Of a DNA stretch of 64,000 bases, positions 1 to 13,451 are shown one piece after another. The DNA comes from Gymnogyps californianus (Eukaryota > Chordata > Aves > Accipitriformes > Cathartidae), in contig NC_059500.1 of NCBI RefSeq assembly GCF_018139145.2, forward strand, positions 29,245,437 through 29,309,436, read 5' to 3'. The translations under genes were made by a program, and so were the position numbers. Below the pieces are notes generated by a model. The model was not told the DNA's origin. It did not search any database and was given only the letters and a program-made list of their open reading frames with translations. How positions within the stretch are numbered: the first letter of the stretch is position 1; each line of letters opens with the position of its first letter.

Positions 1-569
1 GAACAGAGCAACAGAAAATAGAAGAGAGTCCACAGTTAGAGACAAGTTCCATAAAAATGTCGAAATCCGGATTTCTAGACCAGTCAGGACCAGTGCCAGA
101 GGGCAGAGCGTTAAACACAATAAGAAGGAATAAACAATTCATGGCACCAGAAGCCAGAGGCGGGCATTACCCAGTAGGATAAATTAAGGAGAGATTTTTG
201 TTACATATTTTGAGATAGGTGATGCCTCTCTGGACATCGCAAACTCCAAGTGTCTGGGAGTGCATATGGAAGAACAAGAACTTCTTTTGCACATTACAGG
301 CATGTCTTGACTGAAAAGGAATAACTAGAACAGATCATAGGTGTATCAAAATAGCATTGTATACACAAGTTTCTCAAGTCCATCACAAACCAGGAAGGCA
401 GGAACATTGCCATCTATACCTCCCATCTCACAACCCTTAGGAACTCTCTTCAGCCAGCACCTGCAGGTGGACAAAAACATACGAGGTATGAATAGATCAC
501 AGTTGGCTGCTGTCAACACTGATTAGAAGTCAGTGCATCAGCACATTCATCTTTTGTTTTAGATGTGCC
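1..569. other. Unassigned sequence at the left edge
   Basis: No recognisable gene, RNA or clear repeat. The only frame of note is 61 codons (341-526), with a composition expected by chance and no motif. AT-rich, CpG-poor vertebrate-type sequence. Confidence 0.5.
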
Positions 570-735
570 AAAAAATACAATACTGAAGAGGCTAAAATTC
601 GAGAAGGACAGAGAGGAGGGGAGATCTGATGGTAGTACAGTCCAGCTCCCACAAAGTATGAGATAAAAGTCAAATGGCTCTATTCTTTACAGTGAATCAG
701 AAAAAATGTGATTAAGTGTTGTGCAAATAAATTAG
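570..735 (+). mobile_element. Possible CR1 LINE 3'-region fragment (weak)
   Basis: From about 585 the sequence resembles the end of avian CR1 ORF2: a run that would encode the basic Glu-Lys-Arg-rich segment, then a GGGGAGATCTGATGG block (about 617-631), then a stretch ending in a CTCTATTCTTTACAGTG-like segment, in the order seen in CR1 tails. The similarity is patchy, no frame stays open and no 3' octamer follows. This is a weak call from remembered family features and could be coincidence. Confidence 0.35.
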
Positions 736-2837
736 AACTGGAAGTCAAGCAGTTAAAAGCATATGTAGAAGAAGGAGATGATGACACAGCCCACTAGGTT
801 TGCCCTGGCAGCTAATACAGATATCCAGTTGTTCCTATGAGAACTGGAAAGAGCATGTGGTCACTGGGGTAATAAATTGGACAGTATCTCCTAAAACACA
901 AGGGGCATTGTGATCCTCCAAATAGAACCAAAATACTATAAGGAAAGAAATGCTACAGGACACACTTAACCAGAAACATTTACAGCAGCACTGGAGATCA
1001 CAATTGTACATTTACAATTTTGATTAAAGTGTAATTAACTTGTGAATTTACAGTTGTGCATTTACAGCAACACTGGCAAAGAAATTCAGGACACTGAGGC
1101 CTAAACACAAAAATGTTTGGATGGAAAAGGAATATCTTGCCTTTTGTTAATAAACTTTCAGCAGTTCTCCTGTTTGCTGTTTTCAAAAGACCACCAAATC
1201 ATTTTAAGTCCAGCGTCTGCCCTGTGGTGTTCTCTGCTTCCACTCTGCTCCTTTCTCTGCCTCATTTCTCAATAAAGAGAGGACATGAGTGAGCTACAGG
1301 GAGATACTGAGGTGATGTGTGGAAAGGAGATTGAAGGAGAGGTGAGGAACAGGCACACAAAAAGCGAGGGGAGCTGCAGGCATTGCAAAGGGGAGAGAAA
1401 ATGAGATTCAGAGAAGCCAAGTGTTACCATTGGTCACTGTGTTACAGCAGTAGAGACCAAATTCATGCCCCCACAGCATTATAACCTTCGTATCTCCCTC
1501 TCACAAAACCAAAAAATAAAAGCAATCAAGACAGATGTGGTGGGAATCAGTGGCAAAGCATACTCTTCTGATTGAAAACTAGGTCCAAAGAGAGCTGGAG
1601 AAACACACGTTGCCTGCCACCCTCTCCTGAGTTCTGTAACCCAGACAGAGATTATTGCTACGATGTAACAAGGAAGAAGCCTGGGTACTGCTAAACATCT
1701 TGCATTGTCTGGAAGTGACAACAACGTATTCATCACAGCTTCATTACTTTAACTTCTTGCTGGGTTTTCCTTGCACCTTAGGTAAAACAATTTGTTCAAA
1801 CTCACTCCTGCCACATTTTCCAGTCTGCTGGGACGAGCAAACCAGATGTGTCAAAGTGCTTGGTACTGACATGCAAACAAAATTCTGAAACTATTAATTC
1901 AAAAGGCATCCTTAAATTTCACCTCCAAGCAGAAATCCCACTACATGGGACCCTGTTAATTTGCCATTAGCTAGTAATGTGTACACATTAAGCATGAAAT
2001 AGAAGTCAGTAAAGTCTTCATGACTGTAATATTTAGAAGCAAGGGACTCATCACCACAAATTAGAGAGCAGTGGGGAGACTCATTTTTGAAGTTCATCAG
2101 AAGAAGTTCTGCTCCCACCTTGGTTTCCAAAGCTGAACTTTTAAAAGGAGAGTAGACAGCAAATAAGCTAGCAAAAGCCAGCATCTCCCAGGAGAGGATC
2201 CAAATGCACTGTGGCCCTTTGGTCATAAGCACTGTGCTTTTGGAAATTCCTGTATAAGTTTTCAGTGTTCGCTGGTAGCCAGGTCTTCCCACAGCTCCCA
2301 CTGAAACTGGAGAGAGTGAGCTTGGGAGTAACAGGTACATCAGCATCCAATCTGAAGAAACCTCCCAAACCCTTCTCCTTTCAATGAGAACCATTACACA
2401 GTGGTGTGGCCAAGGACACTCACACCTCTGTCACAGTGGATGATCTGGAGGTATCTAAGCACAGTCTTTTCTCCACTGCAGCACAGATCCTTTAGGGACA
2501 AGGCTTATAAGCTCTTCTTACTGCACCCCAGGCTGTGTCCCGTGGTACCTTTCAATGTAAGAGGTTGGATCCATAAGGACTGAATGAGCCAATGCCTCTG
2601 CAGATTGGCAGCTTACTTCATACATGGGTGGTAGGGGAGGAAGCGGTGGAGAACAATTTGATTTAAGTGCTGCTATCCACTGAATCCACTGAAGACCATT
2701 TCCATCACCTCATGTTACTCAAAAGTTTCCCTCCTCAACACACCCTCCATATACACACTCATCAGGAGAGCTGGAAGTTTGCTCTGAGCAGTGCCTGCTT
2801 GCTGAGCACTCCCAGATCTGTTCATCTGCAGAGAGAA
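736..2837. other. Unassigned sequence
   Basis: No gene recognised. The longest frame is 160 codons on the minus strand (1912-2394). It overlaps other minus-strand frames, has no recognisable domain, and its codon use looks like non-coding DNA. Nothing repetitive stands out. Confidence 0.5.
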
Positions 2838-3020
2838 CATCTGTGTTTGGTCAGACCAGTGGTCCACTCAGGCCAATCTTGTGTCCAACAGAAGTAATTT
2901 GTGGATATTGATGAGGAATTCTCCTCAATGGTGCAAAGCATGAACACAGAGAGATCCTTTCCGTTTCATTTCCTACCCTTCGGCAGCTCAGATATTTATC
3001 TCAGAGCAATAGGTTCCTTT
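2838..3020 (-). mobile_element. Old CR1 LINE 3'-UTR remnant, reverse orientation
   Basis: Read on the plus strand, the block at about 2848-2892 (GGTCAGACCAGTGGTCCACT, then a CAGGCCAAT-type run and TGTCCAACAG) has the order of the reverse complement of old amniote CR1 3' ends. A second matching block at about 2960-3002 (GAGATCC, TTTCC, then TTCGGCAGCTCAGAT) lies at the expected distance. No coding part remains. The copy at 33285-33880 shows the same 3' signature in the same orientation. The match is from memory of the family. Confidence 0.6.
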
Positions 3021-6000
3021 CAGATGGCTTTCCTGATCTACCAAAATAGCCGGTTCTGACTCAAAGGACAAAGATTTAGACTAGGAAGATAAAGAAGGAA
3101 GATAAACAAGTAATGGTAAGTGATACAAAGAAATACTTCATGTCCCATTTCCTGCCTGGGATGGGATCCTGCAATGAAGCGACTTGCTGCCTTTTTGGAT
3201 GGAAACTCACCGGCATTTCTTGTTCTCAGGTAGCAGAACCCTGCCCTACCTGTACTCATGAAGCTTTACTCTTGCCCGGCAGCCCTGCACAAGGAAGAGC
3301 ATGCAACACAGAACTTTCCCACAAATAGTGCATGTACTATGGATTTCTATGCTCTGTGCTTCTCAGGATGTTTTGAAGATCCCACCAACTACATACGTTG
3401 TGACTCAGATACCATGGATGATGTGGGCAAAATTTACCGTATATTTCACATGTGCAATTGTTTGGAGATTACAAATATGTGTGTTTCCCAGGTGAAAGGT
3501 CACCATTCATCTCCTTGTTTCTAAGCTGTATGGGGAGAAGTGGAGCAGAATCTAATTTTGCAGTGTAGTGCAGATATCCAGCTATGTAGAGCAGGCTGTG
3601 ATCTGCATGCCACTTGCAGTTCCAAGATGCCACATTTTACGTAAGGGCCAGCTTGGGAGATGTTTTATCCATATAGTCAGAGGACAGAAATAATGTGAGT
3701 GCTTGTGTAGCATTTGGTCCAGGCCAGGTACCTGGCTAGGGCAAATTACTGTCCCTTCACAGCCGGCTGGAACACAAGGTCCCAGTCCTCCTCCTGGAAA
3801 AGCACTCCATGCAGGCCCTTAATGTGAATCCACATCAGTTCTTTTCCAACATGACAAAGTGCTTCCAGACTAGCTTCAAGGGACTCTTAATTTTTGTTTC
3901 TGGAGTATGTTTTCTATCTCCATCATACTTCTCCAGCAGCAGGGCAGAAGCCCTCCAGTTAACTGGATCCCTCCACACACACACATTAAGCAGCATTAAT
4001 ACACTGGCAGTGGTTGTTTCCTCCCACAATTAACTCAGAGATTGCATCACCATCAAAGTAGCAATACATGTGCTGCAAGGATAACAGCAGAGCTGGAACA
4101 GACTGCTAGGTCCTTAGTGAAGAGAGCAGGAAAAGAAAAGTAGCTAAAAATTGTCATTTGGGCTTGGAATCTGGGAGGCAAGACAATTTGACTCTGTCCA
4201 GAAGCAAGGATGTGAAATCCCAGAAAAGACTGCTTGAGACTGTAGGCAAAAGAAGGCACCTCAGACCACAGCCACTTGCCAGACTTGATCCCTGCTCTGT
4301 AGGCACACAGTGCAGCAGGAAACAGTGTTGATATACCATCTACTAATCCTGAACTGCCATGAGCTGGCTGCATGATCCTGCCTTCTCCTTGGCCTCTAGA
4401 CTTTCTGAAAGTGCCTCTACAAGCCCTGCTCTTATAGTCCTTGGCTTCCCACAGGATGGAGGGTATCTTACACCACATTCTGACAGACACCTAATGCCCA
4501 TCAGTACCTCGTGGGACCTGCCAGAGGGCTTCCTGTATACCCCCATGGTACAGCAGGCAGGAAATATACTCCACTGAGTTCTACAGGGCATATTACAGCT
4601 TAATGTCCTGGTATTTTCAATTGTTGAATAGACAATCTAAGGACTGCCTTAGGTATGTTTTCACCTGGGCAATTTACTGTCCAGAGCAAGAAGTTTCCCT
4701 GATGTACTTCTGAAGGAAATTTATCCCACTTCAAGTATTTTATTTTAATGAGGACTTTTATTGTCCTCCAGAAATGCTGCAACCAGACAACATTTTGGTG
4801 GTGGACTTTTAGATTCAACTGTTTATAATGTAAATATACAGAATAACTATCTCCTGTGATATAGCTAGAAAGTTTCCTTCTAAGGAACAGTATTTTGAGA
4901 GCCATCTGATTACAGGAAAGGCAATTTACAATGAAATGGAGGAGAAGGAAGGCACATGCATTGTGATATAATGCTAAGATTTTGGCTGGCTCTTCCCCAT
5001 AAGTCATGGAAGCTGTCCTTTAGTTCAAAATCCCAAGAAGCCACTCGCTAAAGATCCTTGTTAAGGCAGGCCAAGTAAAAAATAAGTGCAACCTGTTTCC
5101 TAATGCATTATAAATTGCAAGAAAGGACTGTGAGCATTTAAAGAGCTAGTTAAGGAGTTCTACAGCACAGTGTCATCATTTGCAGAACTCAGCAAGGATG
5201 GGCAGACAGTGGAAGCTGTGCAGTAGGGGCCAGTACAAAATAGTCAAAAACGTCTTACCAGTATTTTTGTCTTCCTCTTAACACAATTTGTAGAATGACA
5301 AAGATTTTAATGGCAGATAAGCACACTTGTCCAAAATGTTTTTGTTTATTAAAATGTAGAAAAATTTTAAAAGGTGGAAATCAAATAAAAATAAAATAAC
5401 TCAGTTCATTTTTTCCACTGAAGTGACTTTTGCCCCTCTACAGCATGGACATTGTCTTAGGGGATATGTAGTCTGACAACTGTTTTAATGCTGTAAGCAA
5501 AAAGTGGTCTATAAGGTTGTCTGGGTATACAAGATGGTTTTTTGGGGGTTACCAGCCACACAGTCATAGTGTGAATATTAGAAAGGGAGGTTGATATTAG
5601 CCTATCTGAAATCCTGCAGACTTTCAACAGATTAGGGTTATTTACATGAACATAAATAAGCCAACAGGAACAACTGTGCGCCTGGTGGTTTTAGGAAATC
5701 GCCAAGATGAAATTCAATCCACAAAAAAATCCTGTAAGATATTTTTAGACTTTGTGTAAGCAAGTACAATTTCTGTTCCCAAATTTCATGTAATTTAAAG
5801 AGAAACTTCTCTGTTGTATTTTTAATAACACCAATACTATAATAGAGGAAGAATGCTTCTTCATTATATGAAGATATAGTCAAAACACGTACAAATTAAG
5901 AAAGGTTCAACATAAGAAATGTTCAGCCAGAAAGAGCACATTTTTCAGGATTACAACTGTCTTCTTCATGAACTTGATGAAAGTCAGACACATTACCAAA

Positions 6001-9000
6001 ACCTGTGCTGCTGTCTCCTTGGTTTCAATCCCTCCTTCAACATGCTACGTTTGAACTTGACCAAGGGGAGGGACACCTGCCCTACTAGGAAAGATTATCC
6101 CAGTGACGAATGGCTCCTGTGCCTGAACCACATGCCGCATCTGTCAGTTCCCCAGCACTAATGCTCCTGTACCTCCCTTGTCTGCTCCAGTCCCCCTGTG
6201 AGTGAACATCCATCCCTGGATGCATTCACAACAGAGTGAACAGCCAGCACTGTTTCCTTTGATTGACGCATCTAATTTCCACATGTCCCCTGCAAGATTT
6301 CTGTAGTCTGTAAGTTCCTTGGAGCAGGGACTGTCTCTATGAGACACTTTTCAAAGGGAGACACACAGGGCTCCTTGACAAAGGCTCCTGGTTGCCATGG
6401 GAATGTAAATAATAAACGTAACAATAAGAATAAAGCACTCACTCTGGCAGTGATGAAGCATAAAGCAGCACAAAAAAGGGACGTGTTAAATCACCTGAGA
6501 ACCAAGAGTTTTGGTTTTTATCTTTACTGCCCGTGTGTTCTCCTTTCATAGCAAAAATACATAAATTTATATATCTATATGCAAGCTTCAAACAAGAACA
6601 GGCAAACCCTTTTCATGTTTCAGTGCAGCTTTTCTGTGTGGTCATAGATCTGTCACAGAAAGTTTACTGCAAGTTTTCAAAGGAATTCTGACTTTCATAT
6701 GACCAGGAAAAAACTTTCAGAATAAACAAAACTGATTATTCTAACAAACAGTCTGAAAGGTCAGGATCTTAACAAAACCTCTAACAAGATTCAGTCCCTT
6801 TCAGAACAGTAAAAAAGCCTCTTTTCTCAACCTCTTCCCTGAAGAGCCAGCAGTAGCTCCTGCTAAAGACAACATGCTAGGCTTTCTTGCTTTTATCTTG
6901 TGGAGTTTGGCCACTCCTGTGCTCTTAATACATCATCAAGAAGGGTTAGTCCTTCCAATTGCAATGGTACTTTTCCAAAAACCTATCAGCTATTTTACTT
7001 TTTCACAGTTATTTAACAGTACCAAGCTATTTTAACATGCTTGTCACTTAAAAAGCCTTCATTATAAGAAATCCCTTTTCTGGCAGTTTACTACGAGCAT
7101 AACTGTCAAGTGAGGCTTTAAAAGAAGAAAATTCTGCTATTTTTTCAGTCTCCAGTCAGCTTATCAAAGGCTAGGACTTTTGGAGAGACATGGGCCAGGT
7201 GTCTGGGTCAGCTTTCCACTGGCTACTCCTGTATGGAGTTCAGCTTCTTGTGGCCTTATATGATGTAGATCCCTAGTGCATAGCATATCTGAACTTTTCT
7301 AAATCTAAATTACTGTGGCTAACTTGAGCCTCCATGTCTGATGCAAATCTTTTGTGATTCTTGTTGACTTCTGGTGGCTCCCAAACCGAAATAAAGCTAG
7401 TATGTCACAGACCAACAAAGATGGGGCTCAGTGACATACAGTTCATCAGATTGCTTGATATTCAAGTATCAGCCCAGATTTTTTCATTTTATTAATGAAA
7501 AAACAGGGATTAAAGAAGCTACTCCAGATGAGGGTCCTTCCTCCAAGAGGGTACTATGCATGGGGCTGGGCTAGAGCTGGGCTTTGGTCTCTTCTTCCAC
7601 AGCTTGCTGTTTTCACTTGGGATGTAATGCTGGAGATAAGTTTTGTTGTTTCTGCCCATAGCCACAGATCAGGAGCAGTATCCCAGTGCTCTTTGGATGT
7701 CCATGCTCTGGAGTGTCCCACAGCAATCTTGCTCCAGAGCCAACCTGACAAACATGGATGGTCAGCAGCCTAGCACTCTATATTCAGTCCTCCGTTATTC
7801 TCAGCAGGGTAGAGAGAGCCTGTGATACCTCAGCAGAGGCTTCAGAGATGGAAAGAGTCAGCGCCTGATTTTGCAAAGTGCCCATGTACCAGCTTTAACT
7901 GTGTGACAGTAAGTAAGTGCAGTGTTAACTGACAGCAGTCATTATGTTTGTGTAGCAGCTGGCTGAGGATCTGCACTCTGTCATGCCTGGTGCTGCTGAA
8001 ATGCTTAATAAGACGAAAGCACTGTGTTCCCAAACAACTGCGGAAAGCAGTATGAGAGAGGAATTAACCCCGACTACTGTTTAAAACAAGCTCTGACTTT
8101 TAGGTAGGCCTCTAGAGAAGAAATTAAGAGCTATAGTGTGAATGTCATCAGAAGGACACTATATACAAGTCAACCCAGCAGACAAGGGCTCTAAACAATT
8201 GTAATGTGGTTTAAGCTATTTTAGTTCAGTGTAGCAAATCAATATCATCTGTGAAGAGCCCTACTGAAAGAGGAAGGACTTGAACTGTGACAGCTGATCA
8301 ATGCAGAGCCTGCAATGGCAGATACTTGATTATTCCAGAAGGAAAAGGTTGACAATTCCTTCTGTGGTTCAGTACTATATGCAAGTTTATCTTCAGTGGA
8401 AAGGCAACATTAATGCAAGCAAAATGTCATGAGGCCAAAAGAGGAAAGAGCTCCAGGTCGTGCAACAGACTTTGTTTTGGTAAATGAGATGGTGTCAAGG
8501 AAAACGTAGAGAAAGAAGATGCCCACATAAAAGTTCTCTTTGTCAAAATAAAGGCTCCATGAGGGAAACCCTTCTCATGCAAAACAACAGCACAAGACAA
8601 GTTCAAAGCCAGTTTAAAGTGGGACTTACCGAATACATATACTTTGTGATCGTACCTACAATTGGAAATATTGCAGAAATGTCAAGATTTGGCACCATCA
8701 GAAGAAAAGCCAAAGCATGAGTAATCAGCATGAGTTTTCCACAGTTCCAGTGGATGAAATGTGTTTGGTGTATTTCCATTTCAATGAACTACTAAGCAGA
8801 AGCTATTTTAGTCTTAAGATAGAAAAGCTACGCAGCTTTGACTTTAATGCCAGAACTATGTGTGCAGTAGTAATTATCTAAGATACTTCCCTTTCATAAT
8901 AAATGACTATTCTCCTCTTTCACAAAAGAGGAGCAATGGGATTTTATTTATTTATTAGCTATTTCTTTCTATGCAAAATAAGAAGGAGAACATTTGTATA

Positions 9001-10850
9001 AGAGGAGAGGTGAATTTGCAGAGAAAGCTATTTTAATGTCTCCCAGCAGTGGATTCTAACAGTCAGTCTAGCTCTCATGAAATGTCCTCACTTTCCCTTC
9101 TGACCCATCCTCTCTGCCATTTGTGTGTCTAGCTTCACTTACTGTGAGAAATATCCATTGAAGCCAGCTGTCAAAGAGGGTGCTGAATGAGGAGGGAGTT
9201 TCCTCTGACAGAGCTAGGACTTGTGCTGAAGGTCCTTCTAAGACATGCCCCATTTCTTCCACTGTTTCCAGGACTGATGCAAGAACTATCAGGTGAGGCT
9301 TTCTCTTGTGTTACACAAAAAGTCCAGTTAGGAGATTACAGAGGATCCCTCCTGCTGTATCCTCTGTGAATTTCATCACAGAGCTCTGAAAATCAGGGTT
9401 GTGGCCCAGAGCTGGAGCCAGCTGAATTGAGTGCCAGCAGAGAGAGCAGAATGTGATCTGAGAGTGCTTTTTCAAAACAGTCGGGTAGCAACGGCCTGAC
9501 AAAACCAGAGGCACCTAATGAAATGGGATGTCTAGTACAATCAGTGGGATGACCTACCACCACAAATCCAGCTGTGAAAAGAACCTTGCAAGAGGGAAGA
9601 ACAAAACAGTTCATACTTAGACTTTTCTCCTTTCTGTTTGTCTTTTGAAAAAACAAGCAAATAATGTCCTGAAGACAGAATGACATACCAGTTCTACCTT
9701 TTGAAAAACACTCTAGTTGCATCTTGGCAATTAATTCAGACCATGAGCCACCTTCTGCTCAGATCAATGCACAGCTTTCATTTGTTTTCTGCAGAGCCTG
9801 GACCAAGGCATATTGAAGAAATGTTTAAAGAAATATGGAGGGACTCAAAAATGAAACATAAAGAATACTATATCTACTATATATGGCCATTGAGAAAAAA
9901 AACATTGTTTGGGACCATGTTAGAAATATGGAATTAGAAAAACATTTCTCTCCAGTGCTTTAACAGCACATAAGTAAACTTAAATTGAAGAGGGTATAAC
10001 CCACCACATACACATTACTGCAATGAGGCAGGAAGTATCTTCTGGAAAGGATATATTTGCTTGCAGTGTATCTGAAAGATCTCAGGCCTAATTCATCAGA
10101 AACTGTACGCAAATGCTTAAAGCATGCTAATATATGTAGCTGAGTCAGACTGTTAGTGAGGAAACAACTCTTTGGTTGACAGCTGTGCTCCTTTTTTTGA
10201 GTGGTTGCTCTTGTATGAAATTTACCTCTAAAGCTCTGTGACCTTAATAGAAAGGGATTATCTTCTCATCCTTCTCAAAAATTCAGTTGTGCCTTCTCAA
10301 TCCAAGGATCAGCTTTGGCACAGCCTGTCTCCAGTTACAGTGAGATAGTGTCTTTCATTACTGCAAACAGATGATCTTCCCTCTAAATGCTACCTCAGAG
10401 AATTCAAAACACACACAAATGAAGGACAACTAAATACACCTTCTGTAGCAGGCTCACTACACAAATCCCAGATATGACTGAATATACCCTCAAGCTCCCT
10501 ACTTTGTGCCTACACGTGTGCATAAATATACAGCACTGACTCCACAGCATAAATGCTATTGCATTTTGGCCCATACACAGAGAAGTCAAAAAAGAAAGTC
10601 ACACATGGAGGGAGCAGGAGCAGGGGAGGCCCTTATTTACTTTGAATGCAGTACAAGTGTTTCCAGCATCCATAAAACAGAACCTAACAGAGGCAAACTA
10701 CACAGCCTGGGTGCTAGAAGCATAAAACAGAGGAAACTTGATCTTAGTCAGACACTTCCCAAAAGTCCCAAAAGTTGCATCAGTCCCCTGCATTATGTAA
10801 ATTGTTTAAGCTGCCAGTGGCACTGCATCTCTCCTGCTCCCTCTTTGCAG
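3021..10850. other. Unassigned unique sequence
   Basis: Nearly 8 kb without a recognisable gene or clear transposon. The longest frames are 145 codons (minus, 4053-4490) and 135 codons (minus, 4600-5007). Neither has a recognisable domain, and they look like chance openings in AT-rich DNA. Short AT-rich stretches (for example 6546-6585) are present. Nothing else can be supported. Confidence 0.5.
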
Positions 10851-10960
10851 CTGCTCACCCTGATCCCTGTAGGGATCAGAGAATAGAAGAGTGCTACTGT
10901 GCAGCATCTGTTGTAAGTCCTGTTTCTCAAGAGCTTGGGCTCCTGAGGCTCTGCTGGCAG
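10851..10960 (+). other. Speculative internal exon (splice-site pair around an open frame)
   Basis: A pyrimidine-rich run ending TTTGCAG (to 10850) looks like a strong 3' splice site, and GGCAG followed by GTAAAG at 10961 looks like a good 5' splice site. The 110 bp between them is open in one frame (third base onward) and closed in the other two. The encoded peptide is not one I recognise. Pairs of splice-like sites occur often by chance in 64 kb, so this is a lead rather than a gene call. A perfect 8-bp inverted repeat (10860-10879, loop TGTA) lies inside it. Confidence 0.12.
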
Positions 10961-13390
10961 GTAAAGCCTCTCCTTTCCACTGCTGGGCAGTGTTGCAGGC
11001 TCCCTCTCAACACCTGATACCATTCAGACATGCATGCCACACTGCCTGGATGGATGGGGTCTTGCATGCTGGGGAGGATGGGGAAGATGGGGAAGGGTGG
11101 CCTGCCGCAACATTTGCCAAAGCCTGCAAGCAAGGAAGAGGTAAGCCCATAACACCACCACACAGGCAATTTCATTAGACCATACATCCCTGTTGCAATG
11201 CTTTTCTCAGTCATTCTGCTGCTGGCTCATGTTCATCTTCAATTGGTCTTCATCTTATTTAAGCTATTCGGAGATTCTCTGGCTTTGTTTCCAGGGAATG
11301 AACCAAAAAAGCACATACAACCTAAGAAAGAAAACTGTCAGCTTTAGGCTGGTGACAAGAACTTTAGACTACAGGAGATAACAGCTCTGAGGCAAGGCCT
11401 GGGGCCTTACCCTCTGTTTGTACCACAACAGGTACAGTAAGGCATTGGGTCTATTGCAGAGACACTAACTCAATATCCTTTTATTAAACTGCAGGCCTGT
11501 CTTCCAATCCAAGAAAGAAGTCCCTGGGGGTGGGTTTGTGTTAGGGCCTGTGAGAGTTCAATGTACACCTGCCCCTGAAAAAAAATACTTACCAGATACT
11601 TACTTCCAGGCAGTTGGGAACACACAAATTGGTGGAGACAGCAGGAGTAGTGACCAGGAGTGAGACACACTTACAATGTGAAAAATCTCATCTGGTTTGA
11701 GTTATGGCACCTAAAACTTAACTGATGAGTCTGTGAATTGATGGTAGATGCACAGCTGAATTATGAGCTGCATATAGCTCCACAAATCCTTTGCAAGCCT
11801 CATGGTACCAATTTCTAAGTCATATAACCATGGATAAGTCATGAGATTGAAGCAAAAAGGGTAATCTGATTTGAGAAGTCATCCTGTTAATCTACGGCAA
11901 TGTGTTGTGTTTCTATTAAGGGGGGCAACATCAGGATTTTCTGTTACAGTCATTACAGAGATCTCTAATTCTTTAAGGAAAAAGTTACTGTGAACTGAAA
12001 TGGTTGACACTTCATGAGTTTCGTACATGAGCCAATAATTGTCATATGTTTCTGCTAGAATATTTAACATATGGCTAGGTGCCATGAAACAGGTTTCTTA
12101 CTAGGACTCACATATTTCTGTTTTGATTGTGGAAGGAATGAAAGGAGATTTATGTGCCCTGAATGAGCTACCTAGAAGTTAGAGGTGTAAGACTGAATTA
12201 GTTACTCAAGACTTTCTTCATACATAAAGGGAAAGAATAGGACCACCAGAGATATTCACCTCATCAGACAAGTGTTCAAGACAGGTCTGAGCATGCTTCT
12301 TAACATGCAAAAAAAGAAGCCAGCTCAGATACCGATGTTGAACTCTGGGTCTTTAAGCATAATAGACAGGAGTCTCATTTGCTACATAGTTTAAAAAAAA
12401 ATCCACATAACTATACATACACCCTCCTATACATACCTAAAAAAAACACAAACATATTAAAATGAAAGAGAATTTTCAAAATCAAGCACCACGAACTGGA
12501 AAACATCTGAAATAAGAGCACTTTCTAACTCCCATGATATCAGAAAGATCAAACAACCATCATGCATCCTCCAAGTTCCCTGGTGCAACTGTGAACACTT
12601 ACTCAGTTGGACACTGCTCCTTAAGAATGAACAGTTCATCTTCACTTAGCAAAGCTGGCTGGAGCATCTCTGATCCTGGTCACCCGTCTCTGCTCAGCAA
12701 CTTTCTTCAATGTAGTAAAAAACACACAGCCCAATGTCCTGCAGAAAATGAACTCATTTAGTAGATTCCTAATTGATTTCCTAGTTTTAAAAAAAGAACT
12801 TCACTCAATGATTTCTCCAGAGTTCAATTCTAGCTGGCCACAAGGCAGAGCAAGACCAGACTTCTTCCTTCAACTGAACCTCAAGCCCCCTTTCAGGCAT
12901 GGGAAATAATGATGTCTAATGTAACAAAACTTTTGCTTTGATTGAGGTTACTATTTTAAACATCTGTCTGAGTTGAAAGGTCACAATACAGATTTTTCCT
13001 TGATCACTGCCTAGGAACACTACAACACTTACCAGGGATTAGTAACAGGAAATGACAGGAGAGAAAGTGCTCATGGCCACCCACTAATAATTCGGTTATT
13101 TGGGTAAGAAGGGACATGAGAAATATTAGATTCTTCAATCAGAAACACATAGAAAAAATAAATTGTTAATTCTCTCCCAGAAAAATGTTTTGGGGAAAAG
13201 AAGGAACTATCTCAGGATATGTAAAATACTATGGCATCATCACAATGTTGCATTCCAATATGAACTGTTTGTGTCTACTGTTACAAAAAATTTTGAAATA
13301 AACCAAGACCAATGATACATCAGAAAATTGAAAGCCTGCTCTGAAAAGGGCTGACCTTATCAAAACGGTGTACTCCATCCTTTTCTTTTC
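10961..13390. other. Unassigned sequence
   Basis: Apart from the G-rich motif at 11071-11097, I see no gene or named repeat. Frames reach at most 95 codons and overlap on both strands (10891-11214), which argues against coding. Confidence 0.5.
11071..11097 (+). other. Putative G-quadruplex motif
   Basis: Four G-runs (GGGG, GGGG, GGGG, GGG) are separated by loops of 5, 5 and 2 bases, fitting the canonical G3+N1-7 pattern on the plus strand. It lies in a short GC-richer patch. Folding is inferred from the pattern only. Confidence 0.5.
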
Positions 13391-13451
13391 AAGGAAATTT
13401 CATCAGAATTGACATTTTTTGGTAAAGTTTTTATTCTGATGAAATGGCCTT
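13391..13451. repeat. Inverted repeat, 19-bp arms with 2 mismatches, 23-nt loop
   Basis: ATTTCATCAGAAT (13397-13409) is the exact reverse complement of ATTCTGATGAAAT (13433-13445). After two mismatched positions a further 4 bp pair (AAGG 13391-13394 with CCTT 13448-13451). If transcribed it would form a short AU-rich stem-loop. No flanking target duplication or transposon end was noticed. Confidence 0.75.

Noticed and set aside
1912..2394. 160-codon minus-strand frame
   Set aside because: No recognisable motif, overlapped by another minus-strand frame, and within the range expected by chance for AT-rich DNA.
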